From Candidatus Omnitrophota bacterium (lineage in GTDB: Bacteria; Omnitrophota; Gorgyraeia; Aquiviventales; Aquiviventaceae): 18,737 nucleotides of DNA. The stretch covers positions 1 to 18,737 of the forward strand of contig JACQRB010000005.1 in NCBI GenBank assembly GCA_016206685.1, written 5' to 3'. Below are positions 7,309 through 13,122 of the stretch, piece after piece. Position 1 is the first letter of the stretch, and each line of letters opens with the position of its first letter. The notes beneath the pieces are model-generated. The model made no database searches and was not told the origin of the DNA. It was given only the letters and a program-made list of their open reading frames with translations. Both the position numbers and the translations under genes were made by a program.

Positions 7309-8379
7309 TCAGGCGTAACGAGCCAGCCGCGGATCCTGTGAAAGTTGCGCGGTCACCGTGCGCACCGCCTGGGTGGAGCGCGCGTGGCACACCAGCGTCG
7401 CAGCCGGCGTGTGGACCACGATGACGTCCTTCAGCCCCACGGCGGCCACGAGGTGTCCCTCGGCGCTGAGGGCTTGCACGTTACGGCTGTCCACCACGAT
7501 GCTCGGGGCGTTGAGCCTGCGGATGCGCGCCCAGCTCTCCCAGCTGCCCAAGTCTTCCCACACGAAATCGCCCTCCACCACATAGCCCTCCCGCACGTGA
7601 GCCATGACGCCATCATCAAACGAGATCGCCTGGAGCGCGCGGTAGGCCGTTTTGGCCTGCTTCGCGAAATCCGCCTGTCCGAACCGCTCCCCCAGCGGGC
7701 CCAGGAACCGAGCGTGCCCAGGCAGCCATTGGCGAATCAGGTTCAGGAACGTGCCGGCCTGGCCGACGAAGATCCCGGCGTTCCAGAACACCCGACGTTG
7801 GCGCATGAGCTGCCGGGCGGCTTTCGGCGAGGGTTTCTCGATGAACCGGGCCAGGCGGAACACCTGGCATCCCTGCCGGCGCCCCAGCCGCCGGCCGACG
7901 CACAGATGCCCCAAGCCCGGATGCACGCGGCTCGGCCGCATGCCGATCATCGCCATCGCCGGATGCGCTGCGACGACCTTAACGGCGGCCCCCAGGCTTC
8001 GCTGAAACGCGGCCGCATCCGAAATCCAGTGATCGGCGGGCAGGACGCACATGACGGTGCGCGCCGCCCTGGCGGCCACAATCGCCGCGGCCATGCTGAT
8101 GCACCCGGCGGTGTTCTTGGGCTCGGGTTCCACGATCACGCTCGGGCGGAACGCCCGTGGCAGGCTGTCGCGGATCGTGGCGGCCTGGTCGCGCGTGGTG
8201 ATGATGAGCGTGTTGCGCGGCGTGGCCAGCGGCGCCAGCCGCGCGAGGGTCGCGTCCAAGAGCGTGCGGACGCCGTCCACGCGCAGGCACACCTTGGGCA
8301 TTCCTGCGCGGACCAGCGGCCACAAGCGTTCCCCCTTGCCGCCGGCCATGATGACGAATGCAACATGACTTCTCGACAT
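7309..8379 (-). CDS. manC: Mannose-1-phosphate guanylyltransferase-like nucleotidyltransferase
   Basis: This 356-residue enzyme should form GDP-mannose from mannose-1-phosphate and GTP for surface polysaccharide. The nucleotide-binding loop MAGGKGERLWPL is at 11-22. The GMP-type box EPEPKNTAGC at 84-93, LPADHWI at 113-119, NAGIF, FIEKPS and a C-terminal WEDLGSWESW motif all match the type II GMP catalytic domain; the separate isomerase domain of bifunctional ManC is absent. The PKQFL motif following the loop reads PKVCL, a mild deviation. The ATG at 8379 shares its A with the trpA stop codon (TGATG), so an upstream extension of the frame is not translated. The phosphohexomutase in the same operon would supply its substrate. 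Specificity for mannose over another sugar is likely but not proven. Confidence 0.85.
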   Translation of the reverse strand: MSRSHVAFVIMAGGKGERLWPLVRAGMPKVCLRVDGVRTLLDATLARLAPLATPRNTLIITTRDQAATIRDSLPRAFRPSVIVEPEPKNTAGCISMAAAIVAARAARTVMCVLPADHWISDAAAFQRSLGAAVKVVAAHPAMAMIGMRPSRVHPGLGHLCVGRRLGRRQGCQVFRLARFIEKPSPKAARQLMRQRRVFWNAGIFVGQAGTFLNLIRQWLPGHARFLGPLGERFGQADFAKQAKTAYRALQAISFDDGVMAHVREGYVVEGDFVWEDLGSWESWARIRRLNAPSIVVDSRNVQALSAEGHLVAAVGLKDVIVVHTPAATLVCHARSTQAVRTVTAQLSQDPRLARYA

Positions 8380-9164
8380 CACACGGCCTTTCTCAGCCGC
8401 CGGACGAACGCCGACGCCCGCTTGACGGCGGCCCGCGGCGCGGCGCCTTCCAGCTCCCGGATCAACGCGCTGCCGACGATGACGCCATCCGCCACCCGCG
8501 CGACCGAGGCGGCCTGGGACGGCGTGGAGATCCCAAACCCGACACAGACCGGCTTGGTGGTGAGCCGCTTCAATTGCCGCACGCCCTGCAGCCACTCGCC
8601 CGGCAGGCGGTCTCTGGCGCCGGTGGTGCCGGTCACGGAGACATAGTAGATGAACCCTTCCGCGGCCCTGGCGATCGAGCGCAAGCGCGGCGGCGGGCTG
8701 GTCGGGGCCGCCAGAAAAATCGTCGCGATGCCGGCGAGGCCGGCGGCGTGTCGAAACGGCCCCGCTTCCTCCGGCGGCAGGTCGGGCACGATGATCCCGC
8801 CGGCTCCACTCTGACAGGCGGCGCGGACAAACCGGCCGGCGCCATACCGGAGAATCGGATTCCAGTACGAGAGCACCACGATGGGGACGGCGGTCCGACG
8901 GGCGACCGCGCCCACGATGTCCAAGACCGCTGCCGGGGTCGTGCCCGCGTGCAGCGCGCGCTGCGACGCGCGTTGGATCGTCGGGCCGTCCGCCAACGGA
9001 TCGGAGAACGGGATCCCCACCTCGAGCACGTCGGCGCCGGCTTCGGCCAAGGCCAACAGGAGCGAGGCCGTGACCGTCGGGCGCGGATCCCCGCCCATGA
9101 TGAAGGGGATCAGCGCCTTGCGATGCGTGCGGCGCAGGCGCTCAAACGTGGCGCGCAATGACAT
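8379..9164 (-). CDS. trpA: Tryptophan synthase alpha chain
   Basis: This TIM-barrel subunit cleaves indole-3-glycerol phosphate to indole and glyceraldehyde-3-phosphate within the alpha2-beta2 complex. Counting from the ATG at 9164 (261 residues), the catalytic pair is E48 in VLEVGIPFSDPLADGP and D59 in the same segment. Other boxes are PFIMGGDP, VVLSYWNPI, IVPDLPPEEA, YVSVTGTTGARD and CVGFGIS, then DGVIVGSALI. The start was chosen because AAGGA lies 5 bases upstream; an in-frame GTG at 9182 has no such site. The first 23 bases overlap the end of trpB, and its stop shares a base with the next ATG, so the three genes are tightly coupled. Confidence 0.97.
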   Translation of the reverse strand: MSLRATFERLRRTHRKALIPFIMGGDPRPTVTASLLLALAEAGADVLEVGIPFSDPLADGPTIQRASQRALHAGTTPAAVLDIVGAVARRTAVPIVVLSYWNPILRYGAGRFVRAACQSGAGGIIVPDLPPEEAGPFRHAAGLAGIATIFLAAPTSPPPRLRSIARAAEGFIYYVSVTGTTGARDRLPGEWLQGVRQLKRLTTKPVCVGFGISTPSQAASVARVADGVIVGSALIRELEGAAPRAAVKRASAFVRRLRKAV

Positions 9165-10332
9165 CAACGTCCTTATCGCCACGGCCAGAGAGCCCCAGGA
9201 TCACGACACTGCGGCGCGGCAGACGGCGAGCGTGGCGGATCAGGTATCCGATCGCGTGCGCGGGCTCCAGCGCCGGGATGATCCCTTCGGTGTGCGCCAA
9301 GAGGGCGCATCCCTGCAAGGCGAGGGCATCCGAAACAGCCGCATACCGGGCGCGGCCGATCTGTTGGTAATAGGCGTGTTCCGGTCCCACGCCCGGATAA
9401 TCCAGCCCCGCCGCGATGGAGCGGGTGTCGAGAATCTGTCCATGACGGTCCTGGAGGATGAGGCTTCGGGTTCCGTGGAGCACCCCGACAGACCCCTTCG
9501 CCAGCGTCGCGGCATGCTGCCCCGGCCGCAGGCCCCGGCCTGCCGCCTCCACGCCGATGAATCGCACCTGCCGATCCTCGACGAACGGATGGAACAACCC
9601 GATGGCGTTCGAGCCCCCGCCGACACACGCCACGAGATAATCGGGCAACCGGCCTTCAGCCTTGAGGATCTGCCGGCGCGCTTCCCGGCCGATGACGGCT
9701 TGGAAGTCCCGGACCATCATCGGGTACGGATGCGGCCCGACGACCGATCCCAGGCAATAATGCGTGGTGCGGACGTTCGTGACCCAGTCGCGGATCGCTT
9801 CGTTGCAGGCATCCTTCAACGTTTTGGTCCCGCTGCTCACCGGCCTGACGGTCGCGCCGAGCAATCGCATCCGAACCACGTTCAAGGCCTGCCGGCGCAT
9901 GTCCTTTTCGCCCATGAAGACCTCACACGCCAGGCCGAACAGTGCGGCCACCGTCGCGGTGGCGACTCCGTGCTGCCCTGCCCCTGTCTCGGCGATCACG
10001 CGGCGCTTGCCCATGCGCACCGCCAGCAGCGCCTGCCCGATCGTGTTGTTGATCTTGTGCGCCCCGGTGTGCAGGAGGTCCTCGCGCTTGAGGTAGACCC
10101 GCAACCCCCCCAGCGCCCGGCCCAGCCGCTTGGCCTGATACAGAGGGGTGGGCCGGCCTGCGTAATCCGCCAGATACCCGCGCAGCTCGCGGCGGAACCC
10201 GGGGTCGCGCTTGGCCTTGGCGAAGGCCTGCTCGAGTTCATCCAGGGCGGCCATGAGCGTTTCGGGGACAAACTTGCCCCCGAACGGCCCGAAGTGCCCT
10301 TGCCGGTTAGGAACGCGGAGAGATGTCATCAT
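9142..10332 (-). CDS. trpB: Tryptophan synthase beta chain
   Basis: This PLP enzyme condenses indole with serine to make tryptophan. Counting from the ATG at 10332 (396 residues), the Schiff-base lysine is K93 in HTGAHKINNTIGQ. The phosphate-cofactor loop GGGSNAIG, the EPAHAIGYL-like helix and the terminal LSGRGDKD are also present. The N-terminus GHFGPFGGKFVPETL is canonical for the TrpB1 type. Start choices are TTG 10344, ATG 10332 or ATG 10329. A strong promoter ends at 10351, so transcription should begin near 10344 and leave only about a dozen untranslated bases with no ribosome site; translation may be nearly leaderless. It heads the long housekeeping operon. Confidence 0.97.
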   Translation of the reverse strand: MMTSLRVPNRQGHFGPFGGKFVPETLMAALDELEQAFAKAKRDPGFRRELRGYLADYAGRPTPLYQAKRLGRALGGLRVYLKREDLLHTGAHKINNTIGQALLAVRMGKRRVIAETGAGQHGVATATVAALFGLACEVFMGEKDMRRQALNVVRMRLLGATVRPVSSGTKTLKDACNEAIRDWVTNVRTTHYCLGSVVGPHPYPMMVRDFQAVIGREARRQILKAEGRLPDYLVACVGGGSNAIGLFHPFVEDRQVRFIGVEAAGRGLRPGQHAATLAKGSVGVLHGTRSLILQDRHGQILDTRSIAAGLDYPGVGPEHAYYQQIGRARYAAVSDALALQGCALLAHTEGIIPALEPAHAIGYLIRHARRLPRRSVVILGLSGRGDKDVDVIARHV

Positions 10333-10350
10333 GAAATGCGGCAACTCATT

Positions 10351-10379
10351 ATGATAGCGGAAATACCAGCGACGGTCAA
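10351..10379 (-). promoter_or_regulatory. Sigma70-like promoter of the trpB operon
   Basis: The minus strand shows TTGACC (-35, 10374-10379), a 17-base spacer and TATCAT (-10, 10351-10356). The spacer ends in TTTCCGC. The -35 box abuts the end of the preceding terminator hairpin. It resembles the promoter at 11442-11470 at 24 of 29 positions, including most of the spacer. The predicted start near 10344 leaves a very short leader for trpB. Confidence 0.7.
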
Positions 10380-10385
10380 ACAGCA

Positions 10386-10413
10386 GGGGCGGCTCTCTTT
10401 TGAGAACCGCCCC
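10386..10413 (-). terminator. Hairpin terminator after the toxin-antitoxin operon
   Basis: A GC-rich stem of 12 pairs (GGGGCGGTTCTC on the minus strand, with one G-T wobble) closes an AAAA loop between the last toxin-antitoxin gene and the trpB promoter. The following minus-strand bases, TGCTGTTTG, are only weakly T-rich and run into the trpB -35 box. It may work in both directions, since the plus strand reads CTCTTTGTT after the stem. Confidence 0.6.
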
Positions 10414-10433
10414 CCTCTTTGTTCGCTAAAAGT

Positions 10434-10455
10434 GGTTAGTGGCAGGAGCCGCCGC
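10434..10455. repeat. 22-bp direct repeat, copy 1
   Basis: This copy matches 11247-11268 exactly over 22 bases; the core is TTAGTGGCAGGAGCCGCCGC on the plus strand. Here it encodes the last residues (GGSCH and stop) of the small third gene of the toxin-antitoxin operon. The offset between copies is 813 bases, and the segment between them is the toxin-antitoxin module. Confidence 0.85.
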
Positions 10456-10570
10456 AGCAGAAGCCGCCTTCGTCCTTAATCGCCGCGCGGATCTTGGCTT
10501 GCTTCTTGAGAAGCCGGGCATAGCGATTGCGGCGGCCTTTCATCTTGGAAAGCTCATATTCTATTCTCAT
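10436..10570 (-). CDS. Truncated BrnA/DUF4415-like antitoxin N-terminus with Cys-rich tail
   Basis: This 44-residue protein is the third gene of the mntA-hepT operon; its ATG overlaps the hepT stop codon (ATGA). Residues 1-26, with YELSKMKGRRNRYARLLKK in the middle, resemble the opening of CopG-like antitoxins of the BrnA/DUF4415 type, which usually read YDFSKMKGRKNPYAKxLKKQVTIRL before a ribbon-helix-helix domain. Here that domain is absent: after KKQAKIRAAIKDEGG the protein ends FCCGGSCH, with three Cys and one His. The tail is encoded inside a 22-bp repeat found again at 11247. It may be a decayed antitoxin, a chimera created when the module inserted, or a small metal-binding protein. The antitoxin resemblance is from memory of the family and is not tested. 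The frame could open further upstream but would then run into hepT. Confidence 0.6.
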   Translation of the reverse strand: MRIEYELSKMKGRRNRYARLLKKQAKIRAAIKDEGGFCCGGSCH

Positions 10571-10893
10571 GTTTTCATCGAGAGGATTTTTGTTTTGAGA
10601 TCCGGAAGGTCGTGCTCGACAATCTCCCAAATGCGGGCCACCGAAACGCCAAGGTAGTCGTGGACGAGTACATTCCGCAACCCGATGATGCTCTTCCAGT
10701 CCACCTCGGGATGCGCGATCTTGAGCGCATCGGAGAGTTTTAGCACCGATTGGCCGAGCGTTTGGAGATTGCGGATTACGCCGTCTTGGATCAGAAGCGA
10801 AGCCATGAATTCGGCATGCCCGCCTAGCGTGTAGTGCTCAATGCGCTCGATGCACTCCAGGACGTGCCGCAAATAGACGGCGTCATCCTTCAT
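10567..10893 (-). CDS. hepT: HepT-like HEPN toxin (type VII toxin-antitoxin)
   Basis: This 108-residue all-helical protein is of the HepT/DUF86 HEPN family. The RX4HXY active site is intact: R73, H78 and Y80 in RNVLVHDY. In characterised systems the Arg/His pair forms the RNase centre, and the Tyr is AMPylated by the partner MntA, which silences the toxin. The region SLLIQDGVIRNLQTLGQ is also family-typical. It overlaps mntA by four bases (ATGA), so the two should be made in a fixed ratio, and it overlaps the small third gene in the same manner. Length is normal. All key residues are kept, so the toxin is probably functional. Confidence 0.93.
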   Translation of the reverse strand: MKDDAVYLRHVLECIERIEHYTLGGHAEFMASLLIQDGVIRNLQTLGQSVLKLSDALKIAHPEVDWKSIIGLRNVLVHDYLGVSVARIWEIVEHDLPDLKTKILSMKT

Positions 10894-11183
10894 AACGGAA
10901 CAGCTTCTTTGAGCACAGCATCTCTCAGTGGGGCATAGAGGCCGTCCGATTCTACGACTTCGACCCGTCGGCCGAGCAGCGCTTCGAGGTCTACGACCAA
11001 CCCTCCAGGAAAAAACGGGCTGTGGCGTGGACCCACCTCAATCAGGAAATCGACGTCGCTCTGCGGTCCAGCATCACCACGGGCCACGGATCCAAACACC
11101 TGGATGCGCTGGACTCCGTGCTTAGCCGCAATCCGAAGGATCGCTTCCCGTTTCCCAGCTACCACGTCAGGAATTCCCATCAC
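10890..11183 (-). CDS. mntA: MntA-like minimal nucleotidyltransferase antitoxin
   Basis: This 97-residue minimal nucleotidyltransferase has the motif GSVARG-x5-SDVDFL at 31-47, with the two metal-binding Asp residues, and a third acidic strand (VDLEALLGRRVEVVE). It should AMPylate and so neutralise HepT, whose ATG overlaps its stop codon. GTG at 11183 is preferred because GGAGGG ends 6 bases upstream; the ATG at 11180 would change the protein by one residue. MntA-HepT pairs are known as type VII toxin-antitoxin systems that stabilise mobile or accessory DNA and may act against phages. Here the pair sits in accessory DNA between trp genes. Confidence 0.93.
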   Translation of the reverse strand: MMGIPDVVAGKREAILRIAAKHGVQRIQVFGSVARGDAGPQSDVDFLIEVGPRHSPFFPGGLVVDLEALLGRRVEVVESDGLYAPLRDAVLKEAVPL

Positions 11184-11211
11184 GGCTTACCCTCCGCTTA
11201 CTCTGACTATC

Positions 11212-11220
11212 AGTGTAGCA
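11212..11220 (-). promoter_or_regulatory. Possible extended -10 promoter for mntA
   Basis: The minus strand reads TGC-TACACT, an extended -10 form (TGn followed by TAnnnT), about 30 bases before the mntA start. No convincing -35 box lies upstream. The position, between the upstream direct repeat and the gene, suggests the module carries its own promoter. Confidence 0.35.
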
Positions 11221-11246
11221 TGGGTGCAGGATTTTTTCCCTATCCG

Positions 11247-11268
11247 GGTTAGTGGCAGGAGCCGCCGC
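11247..11268. repeat. 22-bp direct repeat, copy 2
   Basis: This copy is identical to 10434-10455. It lies immediately after the stop codon of the zinc-ribbon gene. Read in that gene's frame, the bases past the stop would encode GGGSCH and a second stop, the same ending as the third toxin-antitoxin gene. It may mark the old 3' end of the zinc-ribbon gene or an insertion boundary. Confidence 0.85.
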
Positions 11269-11269
11269 C

Positions 11270-11434
11270 TTACCCTTCGCGGTCGTCCACCTCAAATTGC
11301 ACGCCGCACGCCTCACAGACGTACACCGACAGTTCGTAGTGGAGCGTCACAAAGCGCGTCTCGGTCCGGCCCCATTGCGGGCACGCCACCGGCGGCCGCC
11401 ATCCCTCCGGCTCCTCCGCCTCCTCATCAGCCAT
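11270..11434 (-). CDS. Small zinc-ribbon-like protein with a missing Cys
   Basis: This 54-residue acidic protein begins MADEEAEEPEGWRPPVACPQWG and later carries VYVCEACGVQFEVDD. Small zinc-ribbon proteins normally have CPxCG followed by CxxCG; here the second Cys of the first pair is Trp (CPQWG), a single-base change from TGC or TGT to TGG, so zinc binding may be impaired. The ATG at 11434 sits at the expected transcription start of the promoter at 11442-11470, which implies a leaderless or nearly leaderless message; a TTG at 11470 lies inside the -35 box and is unlikely. In frame after the stop, a second short stretch encodes GGGSCH. The function is not known. Confidence 0.65.
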   Translation of the reverse strand: MADEEAEEPEGWRPPVACPQWGRTETRFVTLHYELSVYVCEACGVQFEVDDREG

Positions 11435-11441
11435 CTCTCTT

Positions 11442-11470
11442 TTTATAGCGGAAATCCCAGCAAGGGTCAA
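11442..11470 (-). promoter_or_regulatory. Strong sigma70-like promoter of the zinc-ribbon gene
   Basis: The minus strand shows TTGACC (11465-11470), exactly 17 bases, then TATAAA (11442-11447), with the spacer ending in TTTCCGC. The expected start is about seven bases on, at the ATG of the zinc-ribbon gene (11434). It is 24/29 identical to the trpB promoter at 10351-10379. Confidence 0.7.
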
Positions 11471-11500
11471 CCATCGCCCGTCGCGCTCAGAGCTTGCTAG

Positions 11501-11612
11501 GGGCAGCGGGTCCTGCCGCTGCGCGACCCCGCCGTCCTCGCTCCGCCAAAGTTCTTTGGCGGATCGTCGGCTACGGGCGGCGGGGGCCCCCGCTCCGCGT
11601 CACCCGCTGCCC
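11501..11612. repeat. 112-bp nested palindromic element
   Basis: The ends form an exact 11-bp inverted repeat, GGGCAGCGGGT (11501-11511) and ACCCGCTGCCC (11602-11612). Inside are a perfect 10-bp hairpin (TCCGCCAAAG, loop TT, CTTTGGCGGA at 11542-11563) and a 14-base palindrome GCGGGGGCCCCCGC (11580-11593). No open frame of note is present. It makes up much of the roughly 310-base stretch between the zinc-ribbon gene (ending upstream at 11434) and the protease (11745). It is a candidate dispersed repeat, MITE-like element or structured RNA. No transposase is seen. Confidence 0.6.
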
Positions 11613-11619
11613 ATGATTT

Positions 11620-11706
11620 TCAGCAGTATAACGGAGGCGTTACTGCCGGAGCCAAGCTAATAATCATACAGCGTGGCACGTCCAGTAACGCCTCTCCTTT
11701 TTCCAT
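11620..11706 (-). CDS. Candidate 28-residue small ORF
   Basis: The short frame begins MEKGEALLDVPRCMIISLAP and ends in PPLYC. AAGGAG lies 7 bases before the ATG at 11706, a better ribosome site than many genes here have. It starts 38 bases after the protease stop codon. The two ends of the frame lie in the arms of the 12-bp inverted repeat at 11634-11694. It may be a translated small protein, a leader peptide, or a chance frame in a repeat; I recognise no family. Confidence 0.3.
   Translation of the reverse strand: MEKGEALLDVPRCMIISLAPAVTPPLYC
11634..11694. repeat. 12-bp inverted repeat with 37-base loop
   Basis: GAGGCGTTACTG (11634-11645) is the exact reverse complement of CAGTAACGCCTC (11683-11694). 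On the plus strand a CCTTTTTCC run follows, so it could act as a long-loop terminator for plus-strand transcription; on the minus strand it spans the candidate small ORF. It could also be the ends of a tiny mobile element. Confidence 0.5.
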
Positions 11707-11744
11707 GTTCGTGCTCCTTGGTTACTTCCAGTATACTAGCCCGA

Positions 11745-12554
11745 TCAAGCCTCTGCTGGGGACAACGTATCCGCCGGTTGGATGGATTCGAGAGTTTGGT
11801 TTTTGAACACAAAATCCCTTAAAGATTTCATAGGCGTTGCGTAGGCTATGCTAAGAGGAATTCTTACTGACCCCTTTGTGGTGCCTGTTGGGCCCCAGAT
11901 GGCCACATCATCTCTTCCCCAGTTCATATTTCCGTTGATGACACCAAATATAGCATCACTTTCCATTTTGAAGAGCGGTGCTCCACTGTTTCCGCCTAAA
12001 TTCACACTGTTAAGTTGGACATGCTGGTATTTTTCTCCACCGATAATTGTTTCGACGAATGAAGATACTATTCCTTCCTGTACAGCGAGAGGGCTCCTAT
12101 CAAATTGATAATCATGATGGCTCGGAAATCCACCAAAACATATACGATCTCCATAGTCCAACCGGCTACGCCAGTCTATCTTGCAGACTTTAAATTTTGA
12201 CGCATCTGCGTCAACCTTAAAGAGTGCAACATCTAATTTCTCATCAAAGTCACTTAGTTTGGCGTCGTAGAAAGAGCCGCTTGAGAGTTCAACCTTGGGT
12301 ATAAATCCTAGTGTTTTGTAGAACGCGTCGAGCTGCGAATGCTCATTGACTCCTGAAACCTGTTTAAAGTCTGGTGAAATTCTGAGATGTCGCAATTCTC
12401 TTCCAAAAGCCACATGGAAACAGGTAAGGAAGTCCCCTTTTTTATTTAGGAAAAATCCCGAGCCTGCACTCCAGCGCCCACTTGGATGATACGCAACAAA
12501 CCGATAAACACTTTGGCATATTTTCCTAATGCTGCGATTAAAATTTGCAGACAT
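11745..12554 (-). CDS. Trypsin-like serine protease, predicted effector of a TIR-linked system
   Basis: This 269-residue protein has a chymotrypsin-fold protease core with the triad in order: H47 in LTCFHV after the strand GSGFFLNKKGDF, D108 in KLDVALF, and S190 in NLGGNSGAPLF. The first 30 residues look like the opening barrel strand, with no signal peptide or membrane segment, so it probably acts in the cytoplasm. A ~30-residue tail follows the domain. The ATG at 12554 is five bases after the stop of the unknown middle gene, with GGGAGG about ten bases upstream. Cytoplasmic trypsin-like domains are recurring effectors in bacterial conflict systems. The TIR protein two genes upstream suggests activation by a nucleotide signal, but no ligand-binding domain is evident here. 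Codon use is AT-richer than in flanking genes. Confidence 0.85.
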   Translation of the reverse strand: MSANFNRSIRKICQSVYRFVAYHPSGRWSAGSGFFLNKKGDFLTCFHVAFGRELRHLRISPDFKQVSGVNEHSQLDAFYKTLGFIPKVELSSGSFYDAKLSDFDEKLDVALFKVDADASKFKVCKIDWRSRLDYGDRICFGGFPSHHDYQFDRSPLAVQEGIVSSFVETIIGGEKYQHVQLNSVNLGGNSGAPLFKMESDAIFGVINGNMNWGRDDVAIWGPTGTTKGSVRIPLSIAYATPMKSLRDFVFKNQTLESIQPADTLSPAEA

Positions 12555-12559
12555 AATTT

Positions 12560-13120
12560 TTAAGCCTCCCGCTTGCTCCGTGGAGCTGATTGGATTGCAG
12601 GAACTCCCGCTGCATTAGCGAGACAAACCGTGTATGACAGTAGCAGCCCCTGTGTCACCTTTAAAACTCTCCGGAACTCAGCGGCCCGTGCCCACTTTCG
12701 CTCATGCTCAACGAGCGAGGTGCTTGAATTGCGTGTATCCTCATAGGCCCGTAACTCAGGGTGCCAGTATGCAAGCACAGGGCGGAGATGGCAGTTCAGT
12801 ATGTTGAGCGCGATTTGACCAAGTGAAAGGCTCTCAGATTTTTTAGGCCTCCCAATGCTTGGTCCATATTGTCTAAGAATTTTCCGAGTTTCGCCAAACA
12901 TCGCGTACAAAGAGGAGAGTGCTTCACGGAGCAGCCCCTCATTATCCTCTAATTCTTGTGTCGCTATTCTTGTTGTCATTTCGATGTAAAGTTCCCAGGC
13001 AGCCTTTTGATCAGCGTCGTCTACCTCGAGCATGCCCTCAATCGTGCACTGTGGTAGTGAAAACCCGCTAATCTTGAGTGACGGCGATGTAATTTTTACA
13101 CGGACTTCTTTCAGACGCAT
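12560..13120 (-). CDS. Uncharacterised protein between TIR and protease genes
   Basis: I do not recognise a named family for this 186-residue protein. The first ~30 residues look strand-rich (VRVKITSPSLKISGFSLP). The rest reads as four amphipathic helical blocks: about 36-57 (AAWELYIEMTTRIATQEL), 61-86 (EGLLREALSSLYAMFGETRK), 99-127 (GQIALNILNCHLRPVLAYWH) and 139-170 (HERKWARAAEFRRVLK, then LLLSYTVCLANAAGVPAI). Conserved-looking aromatic and charged residues (YWHPELRAYE, EHERKWARAAEFR) suggest a specific fold rather than a spacer. There is no signal peptide. It starts two bases after the TIR stop codon and ends five bases before the protease start, so all three are made together. Possible roles are adaptor, sensor or protease regulator, by position only. 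Confidence 0.8.
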   Translation of the reverse strand: MRLKEVRVKITSPSLKISGFSLPQCTIEGMLEVDDADQKAAWELYIEMTTRIATQELEDNEGLLREALSSLYAMFGETRKILRQYGPSIGRPKKSESLSLGQIALNILNCHLRPVLAYWHPELRAYEDTRNSSTSLVEHERKWARAAEFRRVLKVTQGLLLSYTVCLANAAGVPAIQSAPRSKREA

Positions 13121-13122
13121 AC

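Noticed and set aside
8380..8595. N-terminal extension of the mannose-1-phosphate guanylyltransferase frame
   Set aside because: It overlaps trpA out of frame and has no nucleotidyltransferase-like sequence; the ATG at 8379 coupled to the trpA stop fits better.
8881..10479. 532-codon open frame on the plus strand opposite trpA/trpB
   Set aside because: It runs across two certain genes and through a promoter and terminator; composition is that of an antisense shadow.
10436..11183. Three-gene phage-defence reading of the toxin-antitoxin operon as a new system
   Set aside because: MntA-HepT is a described type VII toxin-antitoxin pair with all key residues intact; only the small third gene is unusual.
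11501..11612. tRNA or CRISPR in the palindromic intergenic region
   Set aside because: No cloverleaf, T-loop or regularly spaced repeats with spacers can be seen; the symmetry is that of nested hairpins.
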